In this document: positions 8,386 to 17,397 of the stretch, one piece after another | Numbering within the stretch: the stretch's first letter is position 1 | Layout of the letters: each line of letters starts with the position of its first letter | Notes under the pieces: model-generated | What the model saw: only the letters and a program-made list of their open reading frames with translations | Database searches by the model: none | Told to the model about the DNA's origin: nothing | Translations under genes and position numbers: made by a program | Source of the DNA: Ottowia sp. | GTDB taxonomy: Bacteria; Pseudomonadota; Gammaproteobacteria; Burkholderiales; Burkholderiaceae_C | Assembly: GCA_023228705.1 (NCBI GenBank) | Contig: JALOAS010000016.1 | Location: 1 to 44,178, forward strand | Length of the DNA stretch: 44,178 nt | Direction of reading: 5' to 3'

Positions 8386-9000
8386 ATGTCAAAAGCAAAA
8401 AACCTGTGCCGCGGGCTGTTGCTTGCAGCCGCCACGACCCTGCTTGCTGCGTGCACGTCGGTCAGCCTGGGGCCGAGCTACAGTCCGCCCCAGATCAAGG
8501 CGCCGGAACCGCTGTCGACCACGCCGGGCGAACCGGGGCAGCCGCTGGATCGGGACGGCATGGGCGCGCAGCCTTCGCCGGTCACCGGCGAGCGCATCAC
8601 GCCGCTGGACCAGTTTGACCCATCCAACCCCGACGAATACCTGGTGACGCTGACCGCCCGGCTGTCGTCGTACAACGTGGTGCCGCCGGTGCCCAGCGGC
8701 GCGACCGGCCGCATAGACGCGCTGTACAACCGCAACTCGCGCCTGCTGCGCTGGAAGGCGTCGTGGTCCGATTTGTCCAGCCCCATCGTGAGCGTGCAGT
8801 TTTACGGGCCTGCCGGCGTTGGCGAGACCGGTCCCGTGACCATGATCTGGCCGGGCCCGTATGGATCCCGCTACGAAGGCCGGGCCACGCTGACCGCCGA
8901 GCAGGACGTGGCACTGGCCAGCGGCAAGTGGTACGTGGGCGTTTCCACGGCCACGTACCCGCACGGCGAGCTGCGCGGGCAGCTTGAAGCGGTGCGCTGA
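8386..9000 (+). CDS. CHRD-domain lipoprotein (first of a tandem pair)
   Basis: The 204-residue product begins with a lipoprotein signal peptide; the lipobox LLAAC puts the lipidated cysteine at residue 23. A proline-rich linker follows, then a CHRD domain (about residues 85-203) with LTARLSSYNVVPPVPSGATG, LRWKASWSDL, VSVQFYGPAG and the closing YPHGELRGQLEAV, the usual CHRD end. CHRD domains are named after chordin and are widespread in secreted bacterial proteins without a defined activity. ATG 8386 follows GGGAGGAT at 8376-8383, a good ribosome-binding site; the same frame is open far upstream, but that part overlaps the DOMON-like gene and is not credible. The second CHRD gene starts 2 nt after this stop. 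Confidence 0.88.
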   Translation: MSKAKNLCRGLLLAAATTLLAACTSVSLGPSYSPPQIKAPEPLSTTPGEPGQPLDRDGMGAQPSPVTGERITPLDQFDPSNPDEYLVTLTARLSSYNVVPPVPSGATGRIDALYNRNSRLLRWKASWSDLSSPIVSVQFYGPAGVGETGPVTMIWPGPYGSRYEGRATLTAEQDVALASGKWYVGVSTATYPHGELRGQLEAVR

Positions 9001-9002
9001 CC

Positions 9003-9572
9003 ATGTCCCGATTCCTGTTTGTGATCCTCCTGCAAGCGCTGCATTCCACGCGGCGGGCGGGCCGCGCCGGGCTGGCAGCGCGGTGGCCGCTGTTGCTCGC
9101 GGCGCTGGTCCTGGCCGGCTGCGCCGGCCTGCCCGGGCCGTTTGCCCCTGCGCCGCTGCCGGAGCAGGACCGTGGTGCCGCGCCGCCGCCCCGGGTGGGT
9201 GCCGAGCCTGAGAAGGCCGCGTTCCAGGCGATCCTGAGCGGCGCCGAAGCGGTGCCGCCCAACGACAGCAGGGCGCGCGGCCGCCTCGTGGCCGTGCTGG
9301 ACCGCACGACCGGGGTGCTGCGCTGGAAGCTGCAGGTCGAGGGCCTGAGCGGCAGCGTGCGGCGGGCCGGTTTCCACAGCCCGGGCATGTCTGGAGAGGT
9401 CGCGCCGCAGGTGCTGTCGCTGGGGACGCTGGCGCAAGGACGCACCGAGGGCCGCGCCCGGTTGACGCCCCGGCAGCAGCGTGACCTGCTGCTTGGGCAA
9501 TGGTACGTGAACCTGCCCACCGAGCGCTACCCGGACGGCGAATTGCGCGGGCAGTTGATCGAGCAGCGATGA
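9003..9572 (+). CDS. CHRD-domain lipoprotein (second of a tandem pair)
   Basis: The 189-residue product has an arginine-rich N region, a hydrophobic segment and a lipobox LAGC at residues 37-40. A short proline/alanine linker leads to a CHRD domain: FQAILSGAEAVPPNDSRARG, LRWKLQVEGL, AGFHSPGMSG, and the end YPDGELRGQLIEQ. It parallels the gene just upstream domain for domain, so the pair is probably an old duplication, although the sequences are well diverged. The unusually long N region (about 30 residues before the hydrophobic core) could mean that the true start is a little downstream. Membrane anchorage is inferred from the lipobox; function is unknown. Confidence 0.85.
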   Translation: MSRFLFVILLQALHSTRRAGRAGLAARWPLLLAALVLAGCAGLPGPFAPAPLPEQDRGAAPPPRVGAEPEKAAFQAILSGAEAVPPNDSRARGRLVAVLDRTTGVLRWKLQVEGLSGSVRRAGFHSPGMSGEVAPQVLSLGTLAQGRTEGRARLTPRQQRDLLLGQWYVNLPTERYPDGELRGQLIEQR

Positions 9573-9584
9573 TGTGGAGAGAGC

Positions 9585-10205
9585 ATGACTGAGTTGTTGA
9601 CCGGCGTCGCACGCCCCGCGGAGGTGCTGGCGTTCTGGTTTGGCGCACAACCGCTGGACGAGGCGGCCATGCTGGGCGTGCAAAAGCAGTGGTTCCAGAA
9701 ATCGGACGACTTTGACGGGCAGATCCGCCAGCGCTTTGGCGCCACGCTGGTGGCCGCGCTGGCGGGGAAGCTCGGCCGCTGGGCAGGCGACGCCGAAGGC
9801 CGGCTCGCGCACATCGTCGTGCTGGACCAGTTCACGCGCAACGCATTTCGCGGCCAGGCCGCGAGCTTTGCCGGCGATATGCAGGCCCTTGCGCTGGCGC
9901 TTCAGGGGCTGGAGCGCGGCGACGACCGGCACCTGCCGCCACTGGCGCGTCCGTTCCTGTACCTGCCGCTGGAGCACAGCGAAGACCTGGCGCTGCAGCA
10001 GCGCAGCGTGCGGCTTTTTGATGCCCTGCGCACGCAGGCCGAAGGCGAGGTGGCCAAGTCGCTGGCGGTCGCGGCAGATTACGCCCACAAGCACCTGGCC
10101 GTGATCGAGCAGTTTGGCCGCTTCCCGCATCGCAATGCCATCCTGGGACGTACCAGCACGCCGCAGGAACTGGACTACCTTGCGCAGCCGGGCGCGGGTT
10201 TTTGA
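9585..10205 (+). CDS. DUF924 family protein
   Basis: The 206-residue product is a soluble alpha-helical protein of the DUF924 family (TPR-like fold). Recognisable segments are VLAFWFGAQPLDEAA, KQWFQKSDDFDGQIRQRFG, HIVVLDQFTRNAFRGQAASF, FLYLPLEHSEDLALQQRSV and the near-C-terminal IEQFGRFPHRNAILGRTSTP, which is the most conserved part of the family. Biochemical function is not established. ATG 9585 follows GGAGAG at 9575-9580. It lies 12 bp after the CHRD pair and 10 bp before the methyltransferase start, in what looks like a run of co-directional genes through tatD. Confidence 0.9.
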   Translation: MTELLTGVARPAEVLAFWFGAQPLDEAAMLGVQKQWFQKSDDFDGQIRQRFGATLVAALAGKLGRWAGDAEGRLAHIVVLDQFTRNAFRGQAASFAGDMQALALALQGLERGDDRHLPPLARPFLYLPLEHSEDLALQQRSVRLFDALRTQAEGEVAKSLAVAADYAHKHLAVIEQFGRFPHRNAILGRTSTPQELDYLAQPGAGF

Positions 10206-10215
10206 CGGGCACGGC

Positions 10216-10977
10216 GTGTCGGGGTTGCCCAAACAGGCTGCACGCAACTGGTTCGAGCGCGGCGGTGCCGATTACGCGCAGTTCCGGCCGCTGTACCCGC
10301 CGCAGCTGACGGCGTTCCTGTGCGGGCTGGCGCCAACGCGGCGGCTGGCGCTGGACGTGGGCTGCGGCAATGGACAGCTGACCGTGGCGCTGGCGCAGTG
10401 CTTTGACGCGGTGCTGGGCCTGGATCCCAGCGCCAGCCAGTTGGCCCATGCGCGCACGCACGAGCGCGTCCACTACGCAGCCGCACGCGCCGAGCAGCTG
10501 CCGCTGCAGGCTGGCACCGTGGACCTGGTGGTTGCGGCGCAGGCTGCGCACTGGTTTGACCTGACCCGCTTCTACGCGGAGGCGCGCCGCGTCGCGCGGC
10601 CCGGCGCGACGCTCGCGCTGGTCAGCTACGGGGTGCTGCAGCTGCCGGTGGACCTGGCGCCGTGCTTTCGCCACTTCTACGCTGAGCAGATACACGCGCA
10701 CTGGCCGGCGCCGCGCCGGCTCGTCGAGGCCGGCTACCGTGATCTGCCGTTTCCCTTTGCCGAGCTGGGCGCACCCGAGCTGCAGATCCGGCACTGGTGG
10801 CGTGCCGATGAGTTTGTTGGCTACGTCTCCACCTGGTCCGCCGTGCGCCGCCTGGCCGAGGCGGGGCAGGCCGCGCTCTTTTCCCGCTTTGCCCAGGAGA
10901 TCAGCGCGCTGTGGGGCCACCCCGAGCGGCTGCGGCCCGTGACCTGGCCGATCAGCCTGCGCGTGGGCAGACTCTGA
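10216..10977 (+). CDS. Class I SAM-dependent methyltransferase
   Basis: The 253-residue product has a methyltransferase-11-type fold. Motif I, LALDVGCGNGQLTVAL, lies near residue 45; an acidic residue follows in VLGLDPSASQLAHA; motif VDLVVAAQAAHWFDL comes later. The N-terminal FERGGADYAQFRPLYPPQL is typical of the yeast Trm9/Crg1-like and bacterial 'YafE-like' branch. The substrate is unknown. No ATG begins the conserved region: GTG 10216 is chosen because it lies just after the DUF924 stop; TTG 10225 is the alternative, and an upstream ATG at 10114 or 10135 would overlap DUF924. The tatD gene begins 10 bp after the stop. Confidence 0.82.
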   Translation: MSGLPKQAARNWFERGGADYAQFRPLYPPQLTAFLCGLAPTRRLALDVGCGNGQLTVALAQCFDAVLGLDPSASQLAHARTHERVHYAAARAEQLPLQAGTVDLVVAAQAAHWFDLTRFYAEARRVARPGATLALVSYGVLQLPVDLAPCFRHFYAEQIHAHWPAPRRLVEAGYRDLPFPFAELGAPELQIRHWWRADEFVGYVSTWSAVRRLAEAGQAALFSRFAQEISALWGHPERLRPVTWPISLRVGRL

Positions 10978-10987
10978 ACCGCTGGCC

Positions 10988-11833
10988 ATGGCGTACTGGA
11001 TAGACACGCATTGTCATCTGGATGCGGCCGCGTTCGAGCCGGATCGCGACGCCATGCGGGCGCGGGCCCGCGATGCCGGCGTTGAATTTTGCGTGATTCC
11101 AGCGGTGGCGCCGGACAATTTTGACGCCGTGTGCGCGCTGGCGCACCGCTGGCAGGATGCCTACGCCGTGGGCATACACCCCATGGCGGCGCCGCAGGTG
11201 GACCGCGACGCGCTGCAGCAGCTGGCCGGATTCCTGCAGGAGAACGCGGATGACCCGCGTCTGGTTGCCGTGGGCGAGATCGGACTGGATTATTTTGTTC
11301 CCGAGCTGAAGACCGGTGCGCTGCGCACGCGCCAGGATGAGCTGTACCTCGCGCAGCTCAAGCTTGCGCGCGACCATGGCCTGCCGGTGCTGCTGCACGT
11401 GCGCCGCTCGGTGGACGAGGTGCTCAAGGGCTTGCGCCAGATCCGGGGCCTGGCCGGAATTGCCCACGCGTTCAACGGCAGCCGCCAGCAGGCGGACATT
11501 TTCCTGGAAATGGGGTTCAAGCTGGGCTTTGGCGGCGCCGTCACCTTTGAGCGCGCCACGCGCCTGCGCACGCTGGCCGCCGAGCTGCCCGACAGCGCCA
11601 TCGTGATGGAAACCGACGCACCGGACATTCCGCCGCACTGGCTGTACAGGACCGCGGCCGAGCGTGCCGCCGGCGCCGCGCAGGGGCGCAACGAACCCGC
11701 TGAGGTGCCGCGCATAGGCGCCGAGCTTGCAGCCCTGCGTGCGCTGGCGCCAGCGCCCTGGGCGCAGCGCACCACGGCCAACGCGCTGGCCGCCCTGCCG
11801 CGGCTTGCTGCGCTGGCCCGTGCCCAGGCGTGA
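10988..11833 (+). CDS. TatD-family metal-dependent hydrolase (DNase)
   Basis: The 281-residue product is a TIM-barrel amidohydrolase of the TatD family, known for 3'-to-5' exonuclease activity on DNA and D-aminoacyl-tRNA-related activities. Metal ligands are visible: the N-terminal DTHCHLD, the GEIGLDYF glutamate near residue 97, LLHVRRS with its histidine near 136, AHAFNGS near 160 and ETDAPDIP near residue 208. The last segment, RNEPAEVPRI, matches the family 'RNxPxxv' motif. The length is slightly above the usual 260 residues. It is the last gene of a rightward run and converges on the FMN dehydrogenase gene, with only 6 bp between stops. Confidence 0.9.
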   Translation: MAYWIDTHCHLDAAAFEPDRDAMRARARDAGVEFCVIPAVAPDNFDAVCALAHRWQDAYAVGIHPMAAPQVDRDALQQLAGFLQENADDPRLVAVGEIGLDYFVPELKTGALRTRQDELYLAQLKLARDHGLPVLLHVRRSVDEVLKGLRQIRGLAGIAHAFNGSRQQADIFLEMGFKLGFGGAVTFERATRLRTLAAELPDSAIVMETDAPDIPPHWLYRTAAERAAGAAQGRNEPAEVPRIGAELAALRALAPAPWAQRTTANALAALPRLAALARAQA

Positions 11834-11839
11834 CGGCGG

Positions 11840-13006
11840 CTAGGGCGTCGTGGGGAAGGTGCCCGGGTACAAAATGTCCTGGTCCACGCCCTCTATCTTC
11901 GTGTGGCCGCAAAACGCCATCGACAAGTCCAGCTCCTTGTGGATGATCTGCAGTGCCTTGGTCACGCCCGCCTCGCCGGCGGCGCCCAGCCCGTACAGGA
12001 ACGCGCGGCCGATGTAGGTGCCGCGCGCGCCCAGCGCCCAGGCGCGCAGCACGTCCTGGCCGCTGCGGATGCCGGAGTCAAAGTGCACCTCGATGTCGCT
12101 GCCGACAGCGTCGACGATGGCAGGCAGCGCCGTGATCGCCGACGGCGCACCGTCCAGCTGGCGGCCACCGTGGTTGCTGACGATGAGCGCGTCGGCGCCG
12201 CATTCAACCGCCAGCCGCGCGTCCTCGGGCTCCATGATGCCCTTGAGGATGACCTTGCCGCCCCAGCGTTCCTTGATCCGGGCCACGGCGTCCCAGTTGA
12301 GCGTGGGATCAAACTGCTTTTCCGTCCACGCGCCCAGGTCGCTGGCGTCCTTCACGCCCTTGACGTGGCCGACGATGTTGCCAAACTGGCGCCGCTTGGT
12401 GTGCGTCATACCATTGATCCAGCGCAGCTTGGTCGCCAGGTCGAGCAGGTTGAGCAGCGTGGGCCTGGGCGGCGCGGACAGGCCGTTCTTGATGTCGCGG
12501 TGGCGCTGGCCCAGGATCTGCAGGTCCAGCGTGATGACCAGCGCGGTGCAGCCGGCGTCGCGGGCGCGGGCTATGAGCCGCTCCAGGTAGTCCTGGTCGC
12601 GCATCACGTAGAGCTGGAACCAGAACCCCGGGCCCGCTTCCTGGGCCACGTCCTCTATGGAGCAGATGCTCATGGTCGAGAGCACGAACGGCACGCCAAA
12701 GCGGCGGGCGGCCCGGGCGGCCAGGATCTCGCCGTCGGCATGCTGCATGCCCGTGAGGCCGGTGGGCGCCAGCGCCACCGGCATGGCCACGTCCTGGCCT
12801 GTCATCCGCGTTGCCGTGCTGCGGCCTTCCATGTTGCGCGCCACGCGCTGCCGGAACAGGATCTTTTGCAGGTCGGCGGTGTTGGCGCGGTAGGTCTGCT
12901 CGGTCCAGCTGCCGGTGTCGGCGTAGTCGTAGAACATGCGTGGCACGCGCCGCCTGGCGAGCACGCGCAGGTCTTCGATGCAGGTGATTTTGCTCAGGTT
13001 GGTCAT
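11840..13006 (-). CDS. lldD: FMN-dependent alpha-hydroxy-acid dehydrogenase (L-lactate dehydrogenase-like)
   Basis: The 388-residue product is an FMN TIM-barrel enzyme that oxidises L-2-hydroxy acids such as lactate, giving electrons to the respiratory chain. It starts with the typical ITCIEDLRVLARRRVPRMFY DYAD block. LAPTGLTGMQHADGE, FWFQLYVMRD and LVITLDLQILGQRHRD follow. The catalytic region VILKGIMEPEDARLAVECGA and SNHGGRQLDGAPS contains the active-site histidine and flavin-binding lysine. Phosphate-binding GIRSGQDVLRAWALGARGTY is also present. The substrate could be another 2-hydroxy acid. It starts 157 bp from the divergent MATE gene. The 10-residue C-terminal tail is normal. Confidence 0.88.
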   Translation of the reverse strand: MTNLSKITCIEDLRVLARRRVPRMFYDYADTGSWTEQTYRANTADLQKILFRQRVARNMEGRSTATRMTGQDVAMPVALAPTGLTGMQHADGEILAARAARRFGVPFVLSTMSICSIEDVAQEAGPGFWFQLYVMRDQDYLERLIARARDAGCTALVITLDLQILGQRHRDIKNGLSAPPRPTLLNLLDLATKLRWINGMTHTKRRQFGNIVGHVKGVKDASDLGAWTEKQFDPTLNWDAVARIKERWGGKVILKGIMEPEDARLAVECGADALIVSNHGGRQLDGAPSAITALPAIVDAVGSDIEVHFDSGIRSGQDVLRAWALGARGTYIGRAFLYGLGAAGEAGVTKALQIIHKELDLSMAFCGHTKIEGVDQDILYPGTFPTTP

Positions 13007-13163
13007 CGGCAGCCCCTTGTCTGGCTCGCCATCTTAGCGCGCGGGGCCTCGCCTGCTGACAACCGGGACACCCGGCGCGCCAAGCGGGTGCGCCGGGAGC
13101 AGGAACGCAACAGCGGCGGACAGCAACGACGCCGTCCGGCGACCGCGCTGTTTTGAGATCACA

Positions 13164-14579
13164 ATGCTTGCCGTGATGTCCAGATCGAGGCGCCGCGGGC
13201 GACAGCAGGGCGATTTGCGTGCCATGGCCGTGCACGCGGTCACGGTCTACGCCGGCCAGATTGCCATCATGGGATTTGGCGTCACCGACACCATTGTTGC
13301 TGGCCGTCATTCGGAGCTGTCGCTGGCGGCGCTGTCGATTGCATCGGCGGTGTTCATCACGGTGTTCGTGTCGCTCATGGGGCTGCTGACCGCGCTGCTG
13401 CCGATCTGGGCCGAGATGCACGGCGCGCGCCGGGCGCAGGACATCGGGCCGTCGGTCCGGCAGGCGCTCTACGTCTGCGTTCTTGCCAGCGTTGTGGGCA
13501 TGGCCGCGCTGTTCAGCCCGGCGCCGATATTCCGCTGGACCGAGATCCCGTCCGAGCTGCAACCCGTGGTTGCCAGCTACCTGGCCGTGATTGGTTGGAG
13601 CCTGCCGGCTGCGCTGCTGTTTCGGGTCTACAGCACGCTCAACCAGGCGCTGGGCAAGCCGCAGCTGGTCTCCTGGCTGCAGGTGGCCGCGCTGGGCGTC
13701 AAGCTGCCCTTGTCCATCGTGCTGACTTTTGGCTGGATGGGGCTGCCGGAGCTGGGCGTGGTGGGCTGTGCCTGGGCCACGTTCATCGTCAATTTCTTCC
13801 TGCTGGCGCTGGCATGGGTGCTGCTGCGCACGCAGCGCCTGTACCTGCCGCTGCAGCTGTGGCGCTGGCCCGAGCGGCCCGAGCGGCGCGTGCTCGCTGA
13901 ATTTGCCCGCCTGGGCGTTCCGGCAGCACTGACCATCCTGGTCGAGATCACCTCGTTCACGCTGATGGCGCTGTTCATTGCAAGGCTGGGCACGACGTCG
14001 GCGGCAGCGCACCAGATTGCCGCCAACGTCACGGCGGTGCTGTACATGACGCCGCTGTCGCTGGCGGTGGCTGCCAGCGCCCGCGTGGGCTACTGGCGTG
14101 GCGCCGGCGACGAGGCGCGGGCGCGTGCCGTGGCGCTGCAGGCGTTCCGCGTGTCGCTGGGGCTGAGCCTGCTGCTGGCCGGCTTGCTGCTGGTCTTGCG
14201 CCGCCACATCGTCGGCGTCTACACCACCGACGTGGGCGTGGCGCTGGTGGCGGCACACCTGCTGGCGTGGATCGCGCTGTTTCACGTGGCCGATTCGGTG
14301 CAGACCGTGGCCATCTTCGTCCTGCGCTGCTACCGCGTCACGCTGGTTCCCATGCTGGTCTACTGCCTGCTGCTGTGGGGCGTCGGCCTGGCGGGCGGCT
14401 ACGTGCTGGCGTACCGCGGACTGGGGCGCTGGGCCGCGCAGCATTCGCCCACCGCGTTCTGGCAGGCGGCGACGGTGGGGCTGGCGCTCACGGCGGTGGC
14501 CGTGCACCTGCTGCTGCGCTGGACCAGCGCCAGGGTGGCGCGCCGCGCGACTGGGGCGGCGCTGGCGCGGCTGCGCTGA
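13164..14579 (+). CDS. MATE-family efflux transporter (NorM-like)
   Basis: The 471-residue product is a polytopic inner-membrane protein with two six-helix halves, typical of MATE exporters that use Na+ or H+ to expel cationic compounds. The N-terminal half shows MGFGVTDTIVAGRHSELSLA, the classic first-helix MATE signature, and FITVFVSLMGLLTALLPIWA. The second half has GVPAALTILVEITSFTLMAL and AARLGTTSAAAHQIAANVTA-like sequence around residue 275. The start is uncertain: ATG 13164 is the first; ATG 13176 and ATG 13224 are also in frame. It is divergent from the FMN dehydrogenase gene and converges on the DUF945 gene. Substrate unknown. Confidence 0.9.
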   Translation: MLAVMSRSRRRGRQQGDLRAMAVHAVTVYAGQIAIMGFGVTDTIVAGRHSELSLAALSIASAVFITVFVSLMGLLTALLPIWAEMHGARRAQDIGPSVRQALYVCVLASVVGMAALFSPAPIFRWTEIPSELQPVVASYLAVIGWSLPAALLFRVYSTLNQALGKPQLVSWLQVAALGVKLPLSIVLTFGWMGLPELGVVGCAWATFIVNFFLLALAWVLLRTQRLYLPLQLWRWPERPERRVLAEFARLGVPAALTILVEITSFTLMALFIARLGTTSAAAHQIAANVTAVLYMTPLSLAVAASARVGYWRGAGDEARARAVALQAFRVSLGLSLLLAGLLLVLRRHIVGVYTTDVGVALVAAHLLAWIALFHVADSVQTVAIFVLRCYRVTLVPMLVYCLLLWGVGLAGGYVLAYRGLGRWAAQHSPTAFWQAATVGLALTAVAVHLLLRWTSARVARRATGAALARLR

Positions 14580-14585
14580 CTGGGT

Positions 14586-15980
14586 TCAGCGCAGTGAAAA
14601 GACGGTCTGGCCGTTGATGCTCAGGCGCCCGTCACCATACTCGCCATGCAGCGTGTAGTCTGAGCCGTCCTTGCGCAGCAGGCCCTGGGCAACCAGCGCG
14701 TCCAGCTGCTCCTGCAATGCCTCCGCTGAAGGGCCACCGGTTTCCTGTACTTGCCGGGCAATGGCAGGCAGCCAGGACTCGGGCAGTTGCAACTGCGCCT
14801 GCCCGCTGAGGCGCGACAGCAGCTCCAGCTGAAAAGGCAGCGCCAGGCGCGATCCGCCCGGCGCGCTGGTCTTGGGCGCCAGCGCCACGCGCCATTGCAG
14901 GTGGCCGGAGGCACCGTCCAGGATGGCGCTGATCCGTTCGGAGTAGGCAGGACCCGCGTCGGTCAGCTGGCGCATGACGGATTCCAGCGCCTGCTCGTCC
15001 AGTGCTTCTTGTGGACTACCGGAAAAGAGGGCTGCCAGCAGCAGCGGCTGCAATTCGCGCAGCGCCTGCTGGTCCAGCCGCTCCAGGGTTTGCTCGGCCT
15101 CGAGCTTGTCCAGGCTGATCGCGCCCAGCTGGCCTTCGGCGCCCAGGTTCTGCCGCAGTTCAATGAAGTCGCCGCTGGCGCTGCGGTCCAGGTCGTATTC
15201 GATGTTGCTCAGGCTGAACGCTGGCGTGCTGCTGTCTGCCGGGCCGGCCGAGGTTTCGGTCAGCAGGAAGCTGCCCACCGTGGCGCTGACGTGTGCCGGG
15301 GTCAGCAGCCAGGCGTCTGCGTCCAGGTTGACGTGATATCGGGAGGACCAGTCGGTCAGCGTCAGCGCCGCCTGCCGGTCCGCCTGCGCCACGTCGGCGT
15401 GCAGCCCCGCCCACCGGGTTGTCCCGTTGACCTCGCGGTAGCTGCTGTCGCCGCGGACACGGGTCTGCGCCGGCTCCCAGGTGACGGCCAGGGTGCCATC
15501 GTCTCCGTCCAGCTGCAGCATGGCGGTGCCACCCGGCATGTTCACGTCGCTGCGCCAGGTGCCACGCAGTTCCTGCACCGTGGTTGCCGTGAGCGGCCCG
15601 CCCAGCTTGACGTTCTGGACCAGCTCGCGCGGCAGCCCCTCGATGTGCTCGACGCGCGTGTGGTCCACCGCGGCAACCAGCTTGCCGGACGCCACGGGGC
15701 CGTGCCGGATGTCGCTGTGCAGCCGCACCCGCACGGGCGCCTGCCCGCCTGCGCCGCTGGGGTCGGCCATGGGGATTGAGATGACCCAGTCCTGCGACGA
15801 AGAGAAGAGGCCGCGGCGGTACGTGCGTTGCCACGTCAGCTTGCCGGCCAGCAGTTGGCTGGTCCGCTCGAGCCGGGCCGTGTATTGCGCTTCGACCTGC
15901 CCCCCGAGCCACCAGCTCGTTGCCGCGTACGCGCCCGTGGCGACGACAACGGCGGCAAGCAGCTTGTGTGACGTCTTCAT
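14586..15980 (-). CDS. DUF945 (YdgA-like) family protein
   Basis: The 464-residue product belongs to the DUF945/YdgA family. It has one N-terminal hydrophobic segment (residues about 7-28, LLAAVVVATGAYAATSWWLG) that serves as a signal anchor, followed by a long periplasmic beta-rich region. YTARLERTSQLLAGKLTWQR and YRRGLFSSSQDWVI match the 'YERGLFSS' family hallmark, and HDIRHGP-like RLHSDIRHGPVASG comes next. The C-terminal part (LRKDGSDYTLHGEYGDGRLS INGQ) also fits. The family is associated with envelope integrity and swarming in enterobacteria, but its mechanism is unknown. The gene is leftward, with its stop 6 bp from the MATE stop. A 31-bp gap separates its start from the stop of gor, so they may be co-transcribed. 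Confidence 0.87.
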   Translation of the reverse strand: MKTSHKLLAAVVVATGAYAATSWWLGGQVEAQYTARLERTSQLLAGKLTWQRTYRRGLFSSSQDWVISIPMADPSGAGGQAPVRVRLHSDIRHGPVASGKLVAAVDHTRVEHIEGLPRELVQNVKLGGPLTATTVQELRGTWRSDVNMPGGTAMLQLDGDDGTLAVTWEPAQTRVRGDSSYREVNGTTRWAGLHADVAQADRQAALTLTDWSSRYHVNLDADAWLLTPAHVSATVGSFLLTETSAGPADSSTPAFSLSNIEYDLDRSASGDFIELRQNLGAEGQLGAISLDKLEAEQTLERLDQQALRELQPLLLAALFSGSPQEALDEQALESVMRQLTDAGPAYSERISAILDGASGHLQWRVALAPKTSAPGGSRLALPFQLELLSRLSGQAQLQLPESWLPAIARQVQETGGPSAEALQEQLDALVAQGLLRKDGSDYTLHGEYGDGRLSINGQTVFSLR

Positions 15981-16011
15981 GGCCGCGGATTGTACGGGGG
16001 TGGCGCGCTGC

Positions 16012-17397
16012 TCAGTTGCGCGTCAGTTGCCGCAGCGTGACGAATTCCTCGGCGCTGGTCGGGTGTATGGGCACGGTCTGGTCAAACTGCGCCTTGGTCG
16101 CGCCGCACTGGATCGCCACGGCAAAGCCCTGCACGATCTCGGCCGCGTCAGCGCCGACCATGTGCAGCCCCACGACCCGATCGCTGGCGGCGTCCACCAC
16201 CAGCTTGACCAGCGTGCGTTCGCTGCTGCCCGACAGCGTGTGCTGCAGCGGCCGGAAGTCGCTGCGAAAGACGCGGATCGCATCGAAGCGCGCGCGCGCC
16301 TGGCTCTCGCTGAGGCCCACCGTGGCCACCGGTGGGTGGGTGAACACCGCGGTGGCGATGTTTTCATACGAGATGGTGCGCGCGGCGCGACCGGGCTCGG
16401 GACCCAGCAGGTGGTCTACCAGCACCATGGCTTCGGTCAGCGCCACCGGCGTCAGCTCGCGGCGGCCCACCACGTCGCCCAGCGCGTAGACGCTGGGAAC
16501 CTGCGTGGCGAAGTTCTCGTCCACGTTGATGGTGCCGCGCGGCGACAGCTGCACGCCCAGCTCATCCAGCCCCAGTCCGGTGGTGTTGGCACAGCGACCG
16601 GTGGCGTACAGGACCACGTCGGCGTCCAGCGTGTTGCCGTCAGACAGGTGCACGCGGCGCGCGTCGCCCCGCGCCTGCACGCGCGTCACCTCGGCCTGCG
16701 TGCGGATGTCCACGCCGTGCTTGCGCATCTCCTGCGCCACAAAATCCCGCACCTCGTCGTCAAACCCGCGCAGGATCTGCTCGCCGCGGTACAGCTGCGT
16801 GACGTCTGCGCCCATGCCCTGGAAGATGCTGGCGAATTCGCTGGCGATGTAGCCGCCGCCCACGACGACCAGGCGGCGCGGGAACACCGGCAGGTCAAAC
16901 ACGTCGTCGGAGGTCACCACCAGCTCGCTGCCGTCAAAAGCCGGAACCCACGGGCGTCCCCCCGTGCAAACCAGGATGTTGTCCGCGGTGTAGCGTCGGG
17001 GCGCGCCGTGGCCGGCCGTCACTTCGACGGTGTGCGCGTCAACGATGCGGCCGGTGCCCTGCAGCCGCCGGACCTGCGCGCCCACCATGAGCCGCTCGTA
17101 GATGTCGTTGAGGTTGCGGATGGCCTCGGCCCGGCGCACCTTCAGCAGGTCCCAGTCCAGCGTCGGCGTGCCAGGAAGCTGCCAGCCGTAGCCCACAGAC
17201 TCGGCAAATCCCGCGTTGTACCCGGCCGCGTAGCTGTACATCTTCTTCGGGATGCAGCCCACGTTGACGCAGGTGCCGCCCATGAGGTTGTTCTCGGCCA
17301 GCGCCACCCGCGCGCCGCGCGCACCGGCAAAGCGCGCCGCACGCACGCCGCCGGAGCCGCCCCCTATGACAAAGAGGTCGTAGTCAAATGTGCTCAT
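16012..17397 (-). CDS. gor: Glutathione-disulfide reductase
   Basis: This flavoenzyme reduces oxidised glutathione with NADPH. The 461-residue product has the FAD motif LFVIGGGSGGVRAARFAG, the redox-active disulfide in GGTCVNVGCIPKKMY, and the second nucleotide-binding motif VVGGGYIASEFASIFQGMG. YRGEQILRGFDDEVR carries arginines expected for NADPH preference. The C-terminal HPTSAEEFVTL holds the catalytic His-Glu pair, and FTHPPVATVGLSE is the dimer-interface signature. ATG 17397 starts 8 residues before the FAD motif, as in the family; the frame remains open to 17631 but that extension has no similarity. It supports glutaredoxin-type ArsC functionally. The 252-bp region upstream to exbD shows no gene. 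Confidence 0.94.
   Translation of the reverse strand: MSTFDYDLFVIGGGSGGVRAARFAGARGARVALAENNLMGGTCVNVGCIPKKMYSYAAGYNAGFAESVGYGWQLPGTPTLDWDLLKVRRAEAIRNLNDIYERLMVGAQVRRLQGTGRIVDAHTVEVTAGHGAPRRYTADNILVCTGGRPWVPAFDGSELVVTSDDVFDLPVFPRRLVVVGGGYIASEFASIFQGMGADVTQLYRGEQILRGFDDEVRDFVAQEMRKHGVDIRTQAEVTRVQARGDARRVHLSDGNTLDADVVLYATGRCANTTGLGLDELGVQLSPRGTINVDENFATQVPSVYALGDVVGRRELTPVALTEAMVLVDHLLGPEPGRAARTISYENIATAVFTHPPVATVGLSESQARARFDAIRVFRSDFRPLQHTLSGSSERTLVKLVVDAASDRVVGLHMVGADAAEIVQGFAVAIQCGATKAQFDQTVPIHPTSAEEFVTLRQLTRN

Noticed and set aside
12309..14507. A long leftward frame (about 730 codons) opposite the MATE gene
   Set aside because: Low-complexity His/Arg/Gln-rich composition and overlap with a well-supported transporter; it is a GC-driven shadow. 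Similar shadows opposite pbpC, the serine hydrolases and the solute-binding protein were also left out.
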